Shown: positions 18,185 through 26,003, counted from the stretch's first letter. The stretch is 45,802 nucleotides of DNA from an uncultured Oceanospirillaceae bacterium (GCA_937136055.1 CAKZOD010000016.1:1-45802); one strand, 5' to 3'. The notes: generated by a model from the sequence alone, not told the origin. Numbers and translations are program-made.

Positions 18185-18349
18185 CTCTGTACCGGGTAAA
18201 GCTAAGAAGAGGCTTATCCAAGATAACTTTATTGATGCTTAATAGCGGCTTGTAATCTTTGTTAGGGATAGTACCTAAACACAGCAACAACGAACTGAAA
18301 AAGCACCGCTCTTTGCTAATCTGTACTTGAGGGCGAATTAGTTGAGGTT

Positions 18350-18371
18350 TGCCAAGACATTGCCAAGACAT
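18350..18371. repeat. 11-bp tandem duplication
   Basis: TGCCAAGACAT occurs twice in direct succession (18350-18360 and 18361-18371), followed by a diverged third copy (AGTCAAGAGGT). It lies in non-coding sequence and is probably a replication-slippage product. Confidence 0.8.
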
Positions 18372-18536
18372 AGTCAAGAGGTTGCACAGACGTGTGCGGT
18401 CTCGGCTAATCACTTTTACAACCAATTTAAGTGAGGGTGGGGAGTAGCAAATTGTTATATATGGGTTTGATTACCTTGCAGTAAAGCTCAAGCGACTCAT
18501 TTAAGGACAGCGGGTAAGCTCCTTCACCGCCAATTA

Positions 18537-18787
18537 ATGATTAGCTCAGAGTCCGATTACATAGCTGCTTGGAAGGCCTGTTACCAGTATTTAATTAAGC
18601 AAGACCTTACGTATGATGAGCAGCGTGACTCCATTGAAGTGCATTAACAATGCCCGTTCAAAATTGGCAATGCATGCAAATTTGAGCTTTTACTTACCTC
18701 TCGTTTAATAGCAATGGTGATATTGAGGTAGTTTTCCAGTTAAAAGTATCGAATAATCAATCGCTCAAAGCTAATGCAGTAGTGTAA
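18537..18787 (+). pseudogene. Possible gene remnant with a broken frame
   Basis: Two protein-like runs lie close together on the plus strand in different frames. From 18537 a 36-residue run starts MISSESDYIAAWKACYQYL and stops at 18645. From 18686 a 33-residue run with the strand-like segment DIEVVFQLKVSN stops at 18785. Both have plausible amino-acid composition, but each is too short to be a normal gene and neither is recognised. They may be pieces of one decayed gene separated by a stop and a frameshift. This could also be chance. Confidence 0.25.
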
Positions 18788-18879
18788 GAATGTTCTGAAG
18801 TGTTAGCGCAAGAATCGGGTCGCTTTAAGGCATCAAAAATCACACTATATTCTCCAATAACAAACGTTGAGGAGTTAGT

Positions 18880-19383
18880 GTGAGTAATCAAACTTGTAAT
18901 AATCAGGCGTATAAAATCGTTGCTATAAATACTCGATTTATCGAGCAAGTTCGCAACCAACAAATAGATGACCAAAATCAGCCTGTTGAATTTAGCATGG
19001 CAAAAGGAGGAGAGCCGTGCAGGGATGTCTTACGCCCAGCAAAACCCAATGAGAAAATTATATTAGCCAGTTATTGTCCATTCACTAGAGCTGGTCCCTA
19101 TAAAGAGTATGGACCTGTATATTTGTTAGCTGAAGATATAAAAAGTGTAAGAGAAACTCCACTGAGTATTTCACAATTGGTGGCTGAGGGGTATCTTGGG
19201 GAAGTTTTTGTGTTGAAGGCATATTCATTTTCGCAGCGCATTATCGATGCAAAGCTTGCATATCCTCACAGTGCAGAGGAAATTATTGAAGCGCTTTTTA
19301 GCAATGAGAGTGTTGATTTCGTTATGGTGCGCTACGCTGCTTTCGGTTGCTATAGCTTACGCATTGAGAGACAGGTTAATTAG
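18880..19383 (+). CDS. DUF1203 family protein
   Basis: A 167-residue soluble protein matching DUF1203: the paired motifs GGEPCRDVLRPAKPNEKIILASYCPF and GPYKEYGPVYL are typical, and the C-terminus carries VRYAAFGCYSLRI. The family has no assigned function. The GTG start at 18880 is supported by GAGGAG six bases upstream and by the family N-terminus (YKIVAINTRFI shortly after the start). The HD-hydrolase gene begins 19 bases after its stop, so the two probably form a small operon. Confidence 0.85.
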   Translation: MSNQTCNNQAYKIVAINTRFIEQVRNQQIDDQNQPVEFSMAKGGEPCRDVLRPAKPNEKIILASYCPFTRAGPYKEYGPVYLLAEDIKSVRETPLSISQLVAEGYLGEVFVLKAYSFSQRIIDAKLAYPHSAEEIIEALFSNESVDFVMVRYAAFGCYSLRIERQVN

Positions 19384-19402
19384 TTGTAACAAGGAGCATT
19401 AA

Positions 19403-19981
19403 GTGCAAGAAATTGAACAGATACTCAATTTTGTCGTCGAGATTGAAAAGCTCAAAGGCGTGCTGAGGAAAACTAGACCTGTGGGGTTAGATCGCTATGA
19501 AAATTCTGCTGAGCATAGTTGGCATATTTGCTTAACCGCATTGATGTTAAAAGATTATGCCAATGAAACGGTAGATATCAACCGCGTCATTAAGATGTTA
19601 TTGATTCACGATATCGGAGAGATTGATGCCGGCGATACAATTATTTACCAAAGTGAGGCAGCAGAGCTGAAAGCGCAAGAAGCACAAGGTTTTGAGAGAA
19701 TATTTGCTATGCTCCCTAACGAGAGCGGTGCAGAGTTTGTGCAGTTATGGCATGAATTCGAAGCAGGTGAGAGTGCTGATGCATGCTTTGCTAAAGCCAT
19801 TGATCGAGTACCGCCTATTTTGCACAACCTGCATAGAGAGGGGGAGAGTTGGAAAAAGCATGGTATTAGTAAAGAGCAGGTATTTGGCGTGAATCAGCGT
19901 ATTGCCCTAGGCAGTGAAGCGCTCTGGTCAGTTGTGTCTAAGAAGTTAGAAAAAGCAGCTGAAGAAGGATATTTAAACTAA
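19403..19981 (+). CDS. HD-domain phosphohydrolase (YfbR/HDDC2-like)
   Basis: A 192-residue metal-dependent hydrolase of the HD superfamily, closest in layout to YfbR/HDDC2-type 5'-deoxynucleotidases. Metal and catalytic residues are visible in ENSAEHSWHICLTAL (first His), LIHDIGEIDAGD (HD pair) and the late aspartate in AKAIDRVPPILHN. The substrate is probably a (deoxy)nucleoside monophosphate, by family analogy only. The GTG start at 19403 is supported by AAGGAG nine bases upstream. It follows the DUF1203 gene closely. Confidence 0.85.
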   Translation: MQEIEQILNFVVEIEKLKGVLRKTRPVGLDRYENSAEHSWHICLTALMLKDYANETVDINRVIKMLLIHDIGEIDAGDTIIYQSEAAELKAQEAQGFERIFAMLPNESGAEFVQLWHEFEAGESADACFAKAIDRVPPILHNLHREGESWKKHGISKEQVFGVNQRIALGSEALWSVVSKKLEKAAEEGYLN

Positions 19982-20078
19982 TCTTGTATTGATAATCTAT
20001 TGATCGCGCTTGCTAACGTTGTTTTTTAGCTCCACACATCCCTGGTTACATCTAAAAAGGTGAACCCGAATAGGCGGC

Positions 20079-20142
20079 AGAGAAGAAGGGTGGTAGAGAA
20101 GAAAGGTGAAAGGAAGAAGGGTGAAAGATAAGAAGGATGGAA
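20079..20142 (+). repeat. Polypurine 16-bp imperfect tandem repeat
   Basis: Four units of 16 bp run head to tail: AGAGAAGAAGGGTGGT, AGAGAAGAAAGGTGAA, AGGAAGAAGGGTGAAA and GATAAGAAGGATGGAA. The plus strand is almost pure purine here. The block sits in the gap between the HD-hydrolase gene and the promoter of the rsgA leader. No coding potential is evident. Confidence 0.75.
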
Positions 20143-20203
20143 GGAAAAATAGCTGAAGACAGGCCCAGGATGCTACAAAAACTCACAAGCCTCATCTAAT
20201 ACA

Positions 20204-20231
20204 TTGACATTGCGCAGACTTCTGTTAAATT
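20204..20231 (+). promoter_or_regulatory. Predicted sigma-70 promoter of the rsgA leader
   Basis: A perfect -35 box TTGACA (20204-20209) is followed, after 16 bases, by TAAATT (20226-20231) as the -10 box. Transcription would start near 20238 and give a leader of about 200 nt before the rsgA start codon. Confidence 0.55.
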
Positions 20232-20245
20232 GCGGCGCAGATATA

Positions 20246-20425
20246 TCTGATATCATTTTGATATCAGAATTTAGCAATCACACAACATTCACTGGAGGGT
20301 AAAGATGATAGTACTCAAAACCTTCCGGGCAGTTAGCTGAAATTAATTAATTTCTCTGCCCGGTTTTAAACCGGGGCACAAAGCCCCCGATATACACTTT
20401 ATCGGACGCGACCTATGTCTGCGTC
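20246..20425 (+). promoter_or_regulatory. Structured rsgA leader RNA with overlapping alternative hairpins
   Basis: Six inverted repeats lie in tandem in the predicted 5' leader. H0 is TCTGATATC/GATATCAGA (20246-20268). H1 is CCGGGCAG/CTGCCCGG (20325-20332 with 20356-20363), and inside its loop lies the palindrome GAAATTAATTAATTTC. H2 is CCCGGTTT/AAACCGGG (20359-20366 with 20368-20375). H3 is GGGGC/GCCCC (20373-20387). H4 is CCGATA/TATCGG (20387-20405). H5 is GACGC-GAC/GTC-GCGTC with one bulge (20405-20425). H1 and H2 share five bases, H2 and H3 share three, and H3/H4 and H4/H5 each share one, so H1+H3+H5 and H2+H4 are competing states. The 11-codon leader peptide overlaps the left arm of H1. 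I know of no named RNA family that this matches. Confidence 0.6.
20305..20340 (+). CDS. Putative 11-residue leader peptide upstream of rsgA
   Basis: The frame reads MIVLKTFRAVS and stops with TGA. It begins nine bases after GGAGGG, a far better ribosome site than that of the rsgA gene downstream. Its codons 7-10 form the left arm of hairpin H1, so a ribosome translating or stopping here would block H1 and release the bases needed for H2. That is the layout of a translation-controlled attenuator. No run of one amino acid is present, so the sensed signal is not obvious. It is too short to judge by composition. Confidence 0.5.
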   Translation: MIVLKTFRAVS

Positions 20426-20436
20426 AATGGGTTTCT

Positions 20437-21483
20437 ATGACTACTATTTATCCTTTATCCCAATTGGGATGGTCCACTTTTTTTCAGCAACAACTGAGTC
20501 TTGACGAATGCAGCGATTATTTCCCTGCTAGAGTTGTCGCACAACACCGCTCTCGCCTAGCAATACTTTGTGAAACAGGTGAGCATTCTTTAAATATCCA
20601 CCCCAAAATGCCAATCCTAACAGTGGGTGATTGGCTGTTACTCGATCGACAAAATGACTTTTATCGAGCACTGGACAGGCAAACATTGTTTTCCCGTAAA
20701 GCACCGGGTAGTAAAGTCGCTGAGCAGTTAATTGCGGCAAATGTTGATACGGTATTGATAAGTGTAGCGTTAAACAATGATTTTTCACTCAATCGAATAG
20801 AGCGCTACTTAGCGTTGGTTAAAGCAGCAGGCGCAAATGCACTGGTGGTATTAACCAAGGCTGATTTGTGCCTGAGTCCAGATGATTACTTGCAACAAGT
20901 GCAGGCACTTGACCCATTATTAATCGTAGAAGTAGTTAATGCACTTGAACCTGAGAGTTTGAAAAAACTGGCTCCTTGGTGCATGCAAGGTAATACGATT
21001 GCATTGCTAGGATCATCGGGTGTGGGTAAATCAACCATAGTGAATAGTCTACTCCATAGTGATACCCAAATAACGTCAAGTGCAAGAGCTGCAGATGATA
21101 AGGGGCGCCATACTACCACGGGGCGCTCGTTACATTTGTTAGACGCTGGTGGATTGATTTTGGATACACCGGGGATGAGAGAGATTCAGTTGGTTGATTG
21201 TGAGGCGGGGTTAGAAGCCGCTTTTTCAGATGTTGAGCGCCTGGCAATGAATTGTCGTTACAGTGATTGTCAGCATAACAATGAACCGGATTGTGCTGTG
21301 CAGCTCGCTCTATCCCAGGGGTTGATTGATCAGCGACGTTTAAATAATTATCTAAAATTGAGTCGGGAGCAGGAGCGTAACAGTGCGACTCTAGCTGAAA
21401 AACGCTCTAAAGAACGCTCACAAAGCCGTTATTATCGGTCAGTACAAGAGGGTTCGAGACAGCGTAAGAAGGGGCTTAAATAA
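20437..21483 (+). CDS. rsgA: Ribosome small-subunit-dependent GTPase A (second-type RsgA paralogue)
   Basis: Circularly permuted GTPase that acts on late 30S ribosome assembly. The 348-residue protein has an N-terminal OB-fold region (about 25-80), G4 as VVLTKAD (about 133-139), the P-loop GSSGVGKST (about 192-200), G3 as DTPGM (about 243) and a C-terminal zinc-binding region (CRYSDCQHNNEPDC, about 270-285). The N-terminus (MTTIYPLSQLGWS) is unlike E. coli RsgA and resembles the second copy found in several marine gammaproteobacteria. A main copy elsewhere in the genome is likely, but cannot be seen here. Its ribosome site is weak and directly follows hairpin H5 of the leader, so expression is probably leader-controlled. 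Confidence 0.88.
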   Translation: MTTIYPLSQLGWSTFFQQQLSLDECSDYFPARVVAQHRSRLAILCETGEHSLNIHPKMPILTVGDWLLLDRQNDFYRALDRQTLFSRKAPGSKVAEQLIAANVDTVLISVALNNDFSLNRIERYLALVKAAGANALVVLTKADLCLSPDDYLQQVQALDPLLIVEVVNALEPESLKKLAPWCMQGNTIALLGSSGVGKSTIVNSLLHSDTQITSSARAADDKGRHTTTGRSLHLLDAGGLILDTPGMREIQLVDCEAGLEAAFSDVERLAMNCRYSDCQHNNEPDCAVQLALSQGLIDQRRLNNYLKLSREQERNSATLAEKRSKERSQSRYYRSVQEGSRQRKKGLK

Positions 21484-21533
21484 GCTGATAAGATGTTCTC
21501 TTGGCGTATGCTTGAGGATTAAGCAATTCTAGT

Positions 21534-21560
21534 TAGATGGGCAGTTGTACTGCCCATCTA
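21534..21560. terminator. Terminator after rsgA
   Basis: TAGATGGGCAG and CTGCCCATCTA form an 11-bp perfect stem around TTGTA, followed by TATTT. It lies between the convergent rsgA and AhpD-like genes and can act on both. Confidence 0.8.
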
Positions 21561-21585
21561 TATTTAGGCCTAATTGAGTCAATAC

Positions 21586-22176
21586 TTAAACGTGCTTGCC
21601 GCGTTGCCAGCTCGTTTCAGATAATAGCCTTTCGCCAGCATCCACAGCGCCGCCCTCCATTGTTGTTCCCATAGAATCGTTCCAGCGATTGAGATAGCCA
21701 AACAACGCAATCACCCCTAATATTTCAACCGTTTCGCCTTCATCCCAGTGAGCGTGCATTTGTGCAGTGATCTCATCATCAACGGCATTAGGGACACTTG
21801 AAGCTGCGAGTGCAAATTCAAATGCGGCTTTTTCAGCGGGGCTGTACAAATCGCTATCGCGAAATTGCCAAATGTTTGCTAGGCGCTCCTCGCTACCCCC
21901 GTAGCGTTCTGCGGCTAAAATGGTATGTGCCTCACAGTAACGACAGCCGGTATTGGCACTGGTTAGGTATCCGATAAGGCGTTTTTGTTCTGCAGTGACA
22001 CGCCCCTCATTGGCCATAACCGCTTTATTTAAATTGATAAATGCAGAGGCAATGGCTGGGCGGCGTTGCATAGTTAATACACTGTTCGGACAAAAACCTA
22101 ATGTCTCATTGAAAAATTTTGCAAGTTCAGCAACTTCGCTGTTGGCGTCCTGGGCTAAGGGAGTAATTAGTGGCAT
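21586..22176 (-). CDS. AhpD-like / carboxymuconolactone decarboxylase family protein
   Basis: A 196-residue all-helical protein of the CMD/AhpD superfamily. The hallmark is the redox pair in NTGCRYCEAHTILAAERYG (about residues 74-92): CxxC plus a nearby histidine, as in AhpD peroxidase-type proteins. The C-terminal part (ILGVIALFGYLNRWNDSMGT) is typical of the peroxidase-related branch. A protective role against peroxides or reactive electrophiles is inferred from the family. A 16-bp perfect palindrome lies 90 bp upstream, a likely operator. No regulator gene is adjacent. Confidence 0.85.
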   Translation of the reverse strand: MPLITPLAQDANSEVAELAKFFNETLGFCPNSVLTMQRRPAIASAFINLNKAVMANEGRVTAEQKRLIGYLTSANTGCRYCEAHTILAAERYGGSEERLANIWQFRDSDLYSPAEKAAFEFALAASSVPNAVDDEITAQMHAHWDEGETVEILGVIALFGYLNRWNDSMGTTMEGGAVDAGERLLSETSWQRGKHV

Positions 22177-22265
22177 CGTATTTCCTTGAGTTTTTTTGTT
22201 ATTAAAGTCAAAGGTGAAATATTGATAGTCTCGTTCAATATTTATACAAAGAATAATGCATTTTA

Positions 22266-22281
22266 TGTTGCATATGCAACA
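22266..22281. promoter_or_regulatory. 16-bp perfect palindrome, candidate operator of the AhpD-like gene
   Basis: TGTTGCATATGCAACA is self-complementary over all 16 bases. It lies about 90 bp upstream of the AhpD-like start codon in a 299-bp intergenic stretch that otherwise shows no gene. The form and length suit a dimeric winged-helix (MarR-type) or similar regulator. The cognate protein is not in the window. Confidence 0.5.
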
Positions 22282-22475
22282 AGTTGTTAAAAGTTAGAGT
22301 AACCAAACTAAAGAGATCTCTAAATATTCTCAATACAAAGGCAGCATTTAGCAGCCTATGTGTTATTAACAATAAAGGTTTTTCAACTAAAAAAGCGATA
22401 TTGATTAAAAATGACATTAACTGCTAAAGGTGGATTAAGCGTAGAAGGATAAGGGAGTGGGATGTTTTAAAAGTG

Positions 22476-23468
22476 CTAACGATTAGAAAGCCATGCTTGC
22501 CTATCTGTTTTATCGTGAAAAGACCAAGCAATAAAGCGACTGATTTTTTGCCCTTGTGACATTTCAACAATTTGCAAATGATAAGCGCCTACATCACGTA
22601 CTGCTTTTTTGAGCATTGGTAGATGCGCGCTTTTAGAGACAAGACAAGTAAAGTATAAAACTTGTTGCTGATAGTTTTTGCTCTCTTTAATCATGTTTTG
22701 AATAAAGCTGAGTTCACCACCATCACAAAATAACTCCGCTTTTTGACCGCCAAAATTTAATGAGCTTGTATGCTGAGGCGCGCACTGAAGCTGGGAGTTT
22801 ATATGTTTGTCTTTTCTGTTAATTCGCGATTTGTTGAGGTTTTGGTTTTTACGTTTATTGCCAGCAAGAGCTTCTGCTAACGAACTATGAAAAGGCGGGT
22901 TACATAAAGTGATGTCAATTTTTTGTGCAGGCTTAATAATACTCTCAAAAAAATGTTGCTTATTTTTTTGAAGTGTTACTTTGATTGATTTATTTAAGCC
23001 TTTGTTTAATTTGGTTATTTCGGTTGAGCATTGAACGGAAAGAGGATCGATATCAGTAGCAATAAAACGCCATTGATAGCTGCGTTGCCCAAGAATCGGA
23101 TAAATACAGCTGGCACCAGTACCGATATCGAGTGCGGTAATTTTACGGTGATCACATTTATCAAAAGTGTCCTCTAAAAGTTCTGCAAGGTAGTGAATAT
23201 AATCCGCTCTGCCTGGAATAGGCGGACATAGATAACCTGTTGGAATCTGCCAAAAATCAATTCGATAATGTGCTTTTAACAATGCACTGTTTAATGCCAT
23301 CACAGCTGCTGGGTCTGAAAAATTTATTGATAGGCGTTGATGGCTATCAATTAGATAATCTTGAAGTGCAGGGGATGCTTCGCATAATTTTGGAAAGTCA
23401 TAACCGTTATTGTGTAAATTACGCGGGTGTAGGTTCTTTTTACTGGCAGATGTGGCTTGGCGTGTCAT
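22476..23468 (-). CDS. rlmF: 23S rRNA (adenine-1618-N6)-methyltransferase RlmF
   Basis: SAM-dependent enzyme that methylates A1618 of 23S rRNA. The 330-residue protein shows the family opening LHPRNLHNNGYDFPKL, the conserved IDFWQIPTGYLCPPIPGRADY stretch, the SAM loop ALDIGTGASCIYP and the N6-methyltransferase catalytic motif NPPF (in TLCNPPFHSS). A basic, low-complexity stretch after the NPPF region (about residues 205-225, NKRKNQNLNKSRINRKDKH) is longer than in E. coli RlmF. Transcribed as a single gene. Confidence 0.93.
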   Translation of the reverse strand: MTRQATSASKKNLHPRNLHNNGYDFPKLCEASPALQDYLIDSHQRLSINFSDPAAVMALNSALLKAHYRIDFWQIPTGYLCPPIPGRADYIHYLAELLEDTFDKCDHRKITALDIGTGASCIYPILGQRSYQWRFIATDIDPLSVQCSTEITKLNKGLNKSIKVTLQKNKQHFFESIIKPAQKIDITLCNPPFHSSLAEALAGNKRKNQNLNKSRINRKDKHINSQLQCAPQHTSSLNFGGQKAELFCDGGELSFIQNMIKESKNYQQQVLYFTCLVSKSAHLPMLKKAVRDVGAYHLQIVEMSQGQKISRFIAWSFHDKTDRQAWLSNR

Positions 23469-23879
23469 AAATTTCTTATTGGCAGATTGCAGTGCAGGAG
23501 GGTGTATTTACTTTTTAAAGTTTATCCTAAACGTAGCTTTGGGTAAATTATTCAATCCGTTCAAATGAATAACGCTCTTGAAATTGCAAATGGGTAGTAA
23601 TGTAGTGGTAAAGTAAAAGGTTTGTTAAAAAAGGGATGTAAAAGTGCAAAAAGTAAGCAATTAACCAAATAGTGCTAAATGAGCACTCAATGAAGCTCTG
23701 CTTTTTTGGCGAGTTGTCTGTTAACAGTCATATCAATAGCAGTTGTTTTAGAAGAACCCTTTAGACACTCTTTTAGGCACTCTTTTAAAGGAACTTGTTA
23801 AGGTGATGTCGTTCCTATAGATAATTTTAAAGAGTAAGGCTCATATTCTTAATCCAAATATTGAAAGGTATTGTTATAG
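23469..23879. other. Intergenic region with short direct repeat and hairpins
   Basis: 411 bases between the divergent rlmF and rhodanese genes, with no gene that I can support. It holds AGTGCT/AGCACT (6-bp stem near 23671-23687) followed by GAGC/GCTC and a run of six T near 23701, which resembles a small terminator on the plus strand although no gene precedes it. A 12-bp direct repeat lies at 23763-23786. A small RNA ending at that T-run is conceivable but unproven. Confidence 0.35.
23763..23786. repeat. 12-bp tandem direct repeat
   Basis: AGACACTCTTTT is followed immediately by AGGCACTCTTTT, one mismatch in 12. It sits about 95 bases before the rhodanese start codon. It may be a binding site pair or simple slippage. 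Confidence 0.6.
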
Positions 23880-24290
23880 ATGAAAAAGTTAGCCAAGTTA
23901 GTGACCGCAGCGTCACTGTTGTTATCAGTTAATGTCTTCTCAGCGAATCAGAACATATTTGAGAATGTGCCAGTGAAACAGGCGCAAAGTATAATTGAAC
24001 AATTTTTAGGTAGGCCTGAGTTTGAGTTATTAGATGTCAGAACCGATGCTGAGTTTGCTCAAGCGCATATTAAAGGTGCCCGTAAAATTGATTTTTATAG
24101 CGATAGTTTTAAAAGCAAAATTGATGCACTAGATAAAGATAAAACCTATGTGGTTTATTGTCGCTCAGGTAATAGAAGCTCAAAAACTCTGGCGCTTATG
24201 AAGCAACTTGGCTTTAAGAAAGTGTACAATGTGCAGGGCGGTATTATTGATTGGTACCAGCAGAAGCTACCTTTAGAGATTGCACAATAG
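23880..24290 (+). CDS. Secreted rhodanese-like domain protein
   Basis: A 136-residue protein with a signal peptide (MKKLAKLVTAASLLLSVNVFSA) and one rhodanese domain. The domain shows LLDVRTDAEFAQAHIKGA and the active-site loop VVYCRSGNRSSK, where the cysteine carries sulfur, then GFKKVYNVQGGIIDW. It is therefore probably catalytically competent as a periplasmic sulfurtransferase or thiol protein. The physiological acceptor is unknown. It is transcribed alone, 130 bases before the pentapeptide-repeat gene. Confidence 0.88.
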   Translation: MKKLAKLVTAASLLLSVNVFSANQNIFENVPVKQAQSIIEQFLGRPEFELLDVRTDAEFAQAHIKGARKIDFYSDSFKSKIDALDKDKTYVVYCRSGNRSSKTLALMKQLGFKKVYNVQGGIIDWYQQKLPLEIAQ

Positions 24291-24422
24291 CTATCAGTGA
24301 ACAGTGGCTCTCAATATAATAAGTGATGTTAAGATATAAGCGATTAAGCCTCACACGCCTGAGGTGAAAATCGCAGGTTCATTTAAAAGTAACCTTCACT
24401 TAAACAACTGATTAGGATTTTA

Positions 24423-25046
24423 ATGACACTAACTGACTCAAGTAACCCTTTTAATCAAAAAGACTATTATGCGGAGCAATTTAAGCAGCTTGATATAACG
24501 GGAATTGAAAATACGTTAACACAAGGCTTAAGCTTTGAAGACTGCCTCTTTGAAAATTGCGATTTTAGTCAAGTTGATTTTTCCCTGTGCCAATTTGAGC
24601 AGTGTAATTTTGTAAACTGTAATTTCTCTTTAGCTGTCCTTAAAGGCGCTCGCATGAACGCTATCCATTTTAAAGATTGTAAACTACTGGGTATAGATTG
24701 GAGTTTGTTACACTGGCCTAGTATCGCCCTTGATTCATTAGTTGCCTTTGATAGTTGTGTACTCAATGACAGCAGCTTTTATGGCTTAACGCTGCAAGCA
24801 CTGAAAGTTGTGGAGTGCCGCTGTTTTGATGTTGATTTTCGTGAAGGGGATTTTAATCAGGGAGACTTCTCTCATACTGACTTTAGGGGCAGTTTGTTTA
24901 ATCGAACGAATTTATCCGGTTGTGATTTTGCAGAGTCGCTCAATTACGATATTGATATGATGATCAATCAAGTTAAAGGCGCAAAATTTAGTCGTCATGA
25001 AGCTGTTAGGCTATTACACAGCTTTGATATAGAGTTGTTAGATTAG
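24423..25046 (+). CDS. Pentapeptide-repeat protein
   Basis: A 207-residue protein with two runs of the five-residue repeat A/C-D/N-L/F-x-x: about residues 35-75 (CLFENCDFSQVDFSLCQFEQ and on) and about 125-165 (VDFREGDFNQGDFSHTDF and on). They form a right-handed quadrilateral beta-helix, interrupted by a less regular segment and closed by a C-terminal cap. The size is close to Qnr-type DNA-gyrase-protecting proteins (about 218 residues), but the repeat register differs and I would not call it Qnr. No signal peptide. Function unknown. Confidence 0.8.
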   Translation: MTLTDSSNPFNQKDYYAEQFKQLDITGIENTLTQGLSFEDCLFENCDFSQVDFSLCQFEQCNFVNCNFSLAVLKGARMNAIHFKDCKLLGIDWSLLHWPSIALDSLVAFDSCVLNDSSFYGLTLQALKVVECRCFDVDFREGDFNQGDFSHTDFRGSLFNRTNLSGCDFAESLNYDIDMMINQVKGAKFSRHEAVRLLHSFDIELLD

Positions 25047-25106
25047 CTATTTGAACTTGGATCAAAAAGAAGCTAAGAAGCAGCGCAGAACGAATGTGTT
25101 GGTAGT

Positions 25107-25919
25107 TTAAGGCTTAGCAAGAAAGTCTTTCAGAATATTAGCCAGCACACCTTCTTCTCGCATCTTACGAATAACTTGATTTACGTCTTCTATAAAGCCT
25201 GCTTGTGAGGGATGTTGTTCTAAATAGCGCTTTGAGTAACCAATGTAAGCATTGTTTTCTGAGATAACAGAGGTGTAAAGTAAATCATCAACTAAGCCCT
25301 TGTAAGCAGTGCTTTTGATTAGGTTGTTGATTGTCCAGTTTATCGTCAGCTTAGAGTTTACATAACAGTCGATACGTTTTAAAGACAGTAAACGAATGGC
25401 TCGCTCACTATTTTGAGTTTCAATTAAATCTATTTTTCCTACCTTAACCAGTTCAAAGAACTCAACACCAGGTGCTAAAAATCCGCGGTTAGTACCCACC
25501 TTCAAACCTTTATAATCATTAGGCCATTGCATTTTGTTAGATGTAACACGCGACTTATGGCAAATGCTGACCACTTGCTCTTTGTAAATAGGCTCTGAAT
25601 AGATACTGATGAATGCTCTTTTTTCAGGCCAATAGTAAGGAGGGAAAATAGCGAGGTTAGCGCCTTTCTTAATCATTGAAAGGCCGCGTTTCCAAGGCTC
25701 CATAGTTATGGTGACTTGATAATCATTAAGCTGATCAAACGCGCGGGTGAGAATTTTTACATATAAACCTTTCGCAATATTATCTTCTTCATAAGAGTAG
25801 GGAGCGTAGTTTCGATCGCCAATGATGCTGATATTGATTTTTGATAAATCAGTACTCGCTTGGCACAAAGGGATTAAACTGATATTAAACAAAAGGATAA
25901 AACAAACAACTCGACGCAT
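25107..25919 (-). CDS. Family-3 periplasmic solute-binding protein
   Basis: A 270-residue protein with a signal peptide (MRRVVCFILLFNISLIPLCQA) and a single SBP_bac_3-type fold: NYAPYSYEEDNIAKGLYVKIL, then MEPWKRGLSMIKKGANLAIFPP and LKVGTNRGF. Such stand-alone proteins are common in marine gammaproteobacteria and often lack an ABC transporter next to them, as here. The ligand, usually an amino acid or polar small molecule, cannot be read from the sequence. It follows mltA on the same strand with a stem-loop between. Confidence 0.83.
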   Translation of the reverse strand: MRRVVCFILLFNISLIPLCQASTDLSKINISIIGDRNYAPYSYEEDNIAKGLYVKILTRAFDQLNDYQVTITMEPWKRGLSMIKKGANLAIFPPYYWPEKRAFISIYSEPIYKEQVVSICHKSRVTSNKMQWPNDYKGLKVGTNRGFLAPGVEFFELVKVGKIDLIETQNSERAIRLLSLKRIDCYVNSKLTINWTINNLIKSTAYKGLVDDLLYTSVISENNAYIGYSKRYLEQHPSQAGFIEDVNQVIRKMREEGVLANILKDFLAKP

Positions 25920-26003
25920 AAACTTTTCCTTGTACAGCTACACTGTATTTTAGCGGCTCTTTAGTTTTTTACTTTATTACAAGCTGTTTGTCTGCTCCCT
26001 TGT

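Larger units (their letters stand above)
18185..18879. other. Gene-poor, probably decayed 695-bp region
   Basis: There is no convincing intact gene over almost 700 bases, unusual for this dense window. It holds an 11-bp tandem duplication (18350-18371) and two short protein-like stretches in different frames near its right end, annotated separately. Base composition is not obviously different from the neighbours, and no inverted terminal repeats or transposase fragments were recognised. Confidence 0.45.

Noticed and set aside
18156..18425. Minus-strand 89-residue frame after the barrel-protein gene
   Set aside because: Composition is not protein-like (scattered Cys, Arg, Trp), it overlaps the barrel gene end, and there is no ribosome site.
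20079..20142. Polypurine repeat considered as a CRISPR array
   Set aside because: Units are contiguous without unique spacers, only 16 bp long, and no cas gene is present.
20414..20500. Alternative ATG frame (28 codons) overlapping the start of rsgA
   Set aside because: It begins inside hairpin H5, has no ribosome site, and its composition is explained by the overlapping rsgA frame.
22235..22417. Minus-strand 60-residue frame in front of the AhpD-like gene
   Set aside because: It runs through the 16-bp palindrome and is rich in Leu/Phe/Ile as expected for AT-rich intergenic sequence.
24423..25046. Calling the pentapeptide protein a quinolone-resistance Qnr
   Set aside because: The length is similar, but repeat register and loop positions do not clearly match Qnr; the family name alone is safer.
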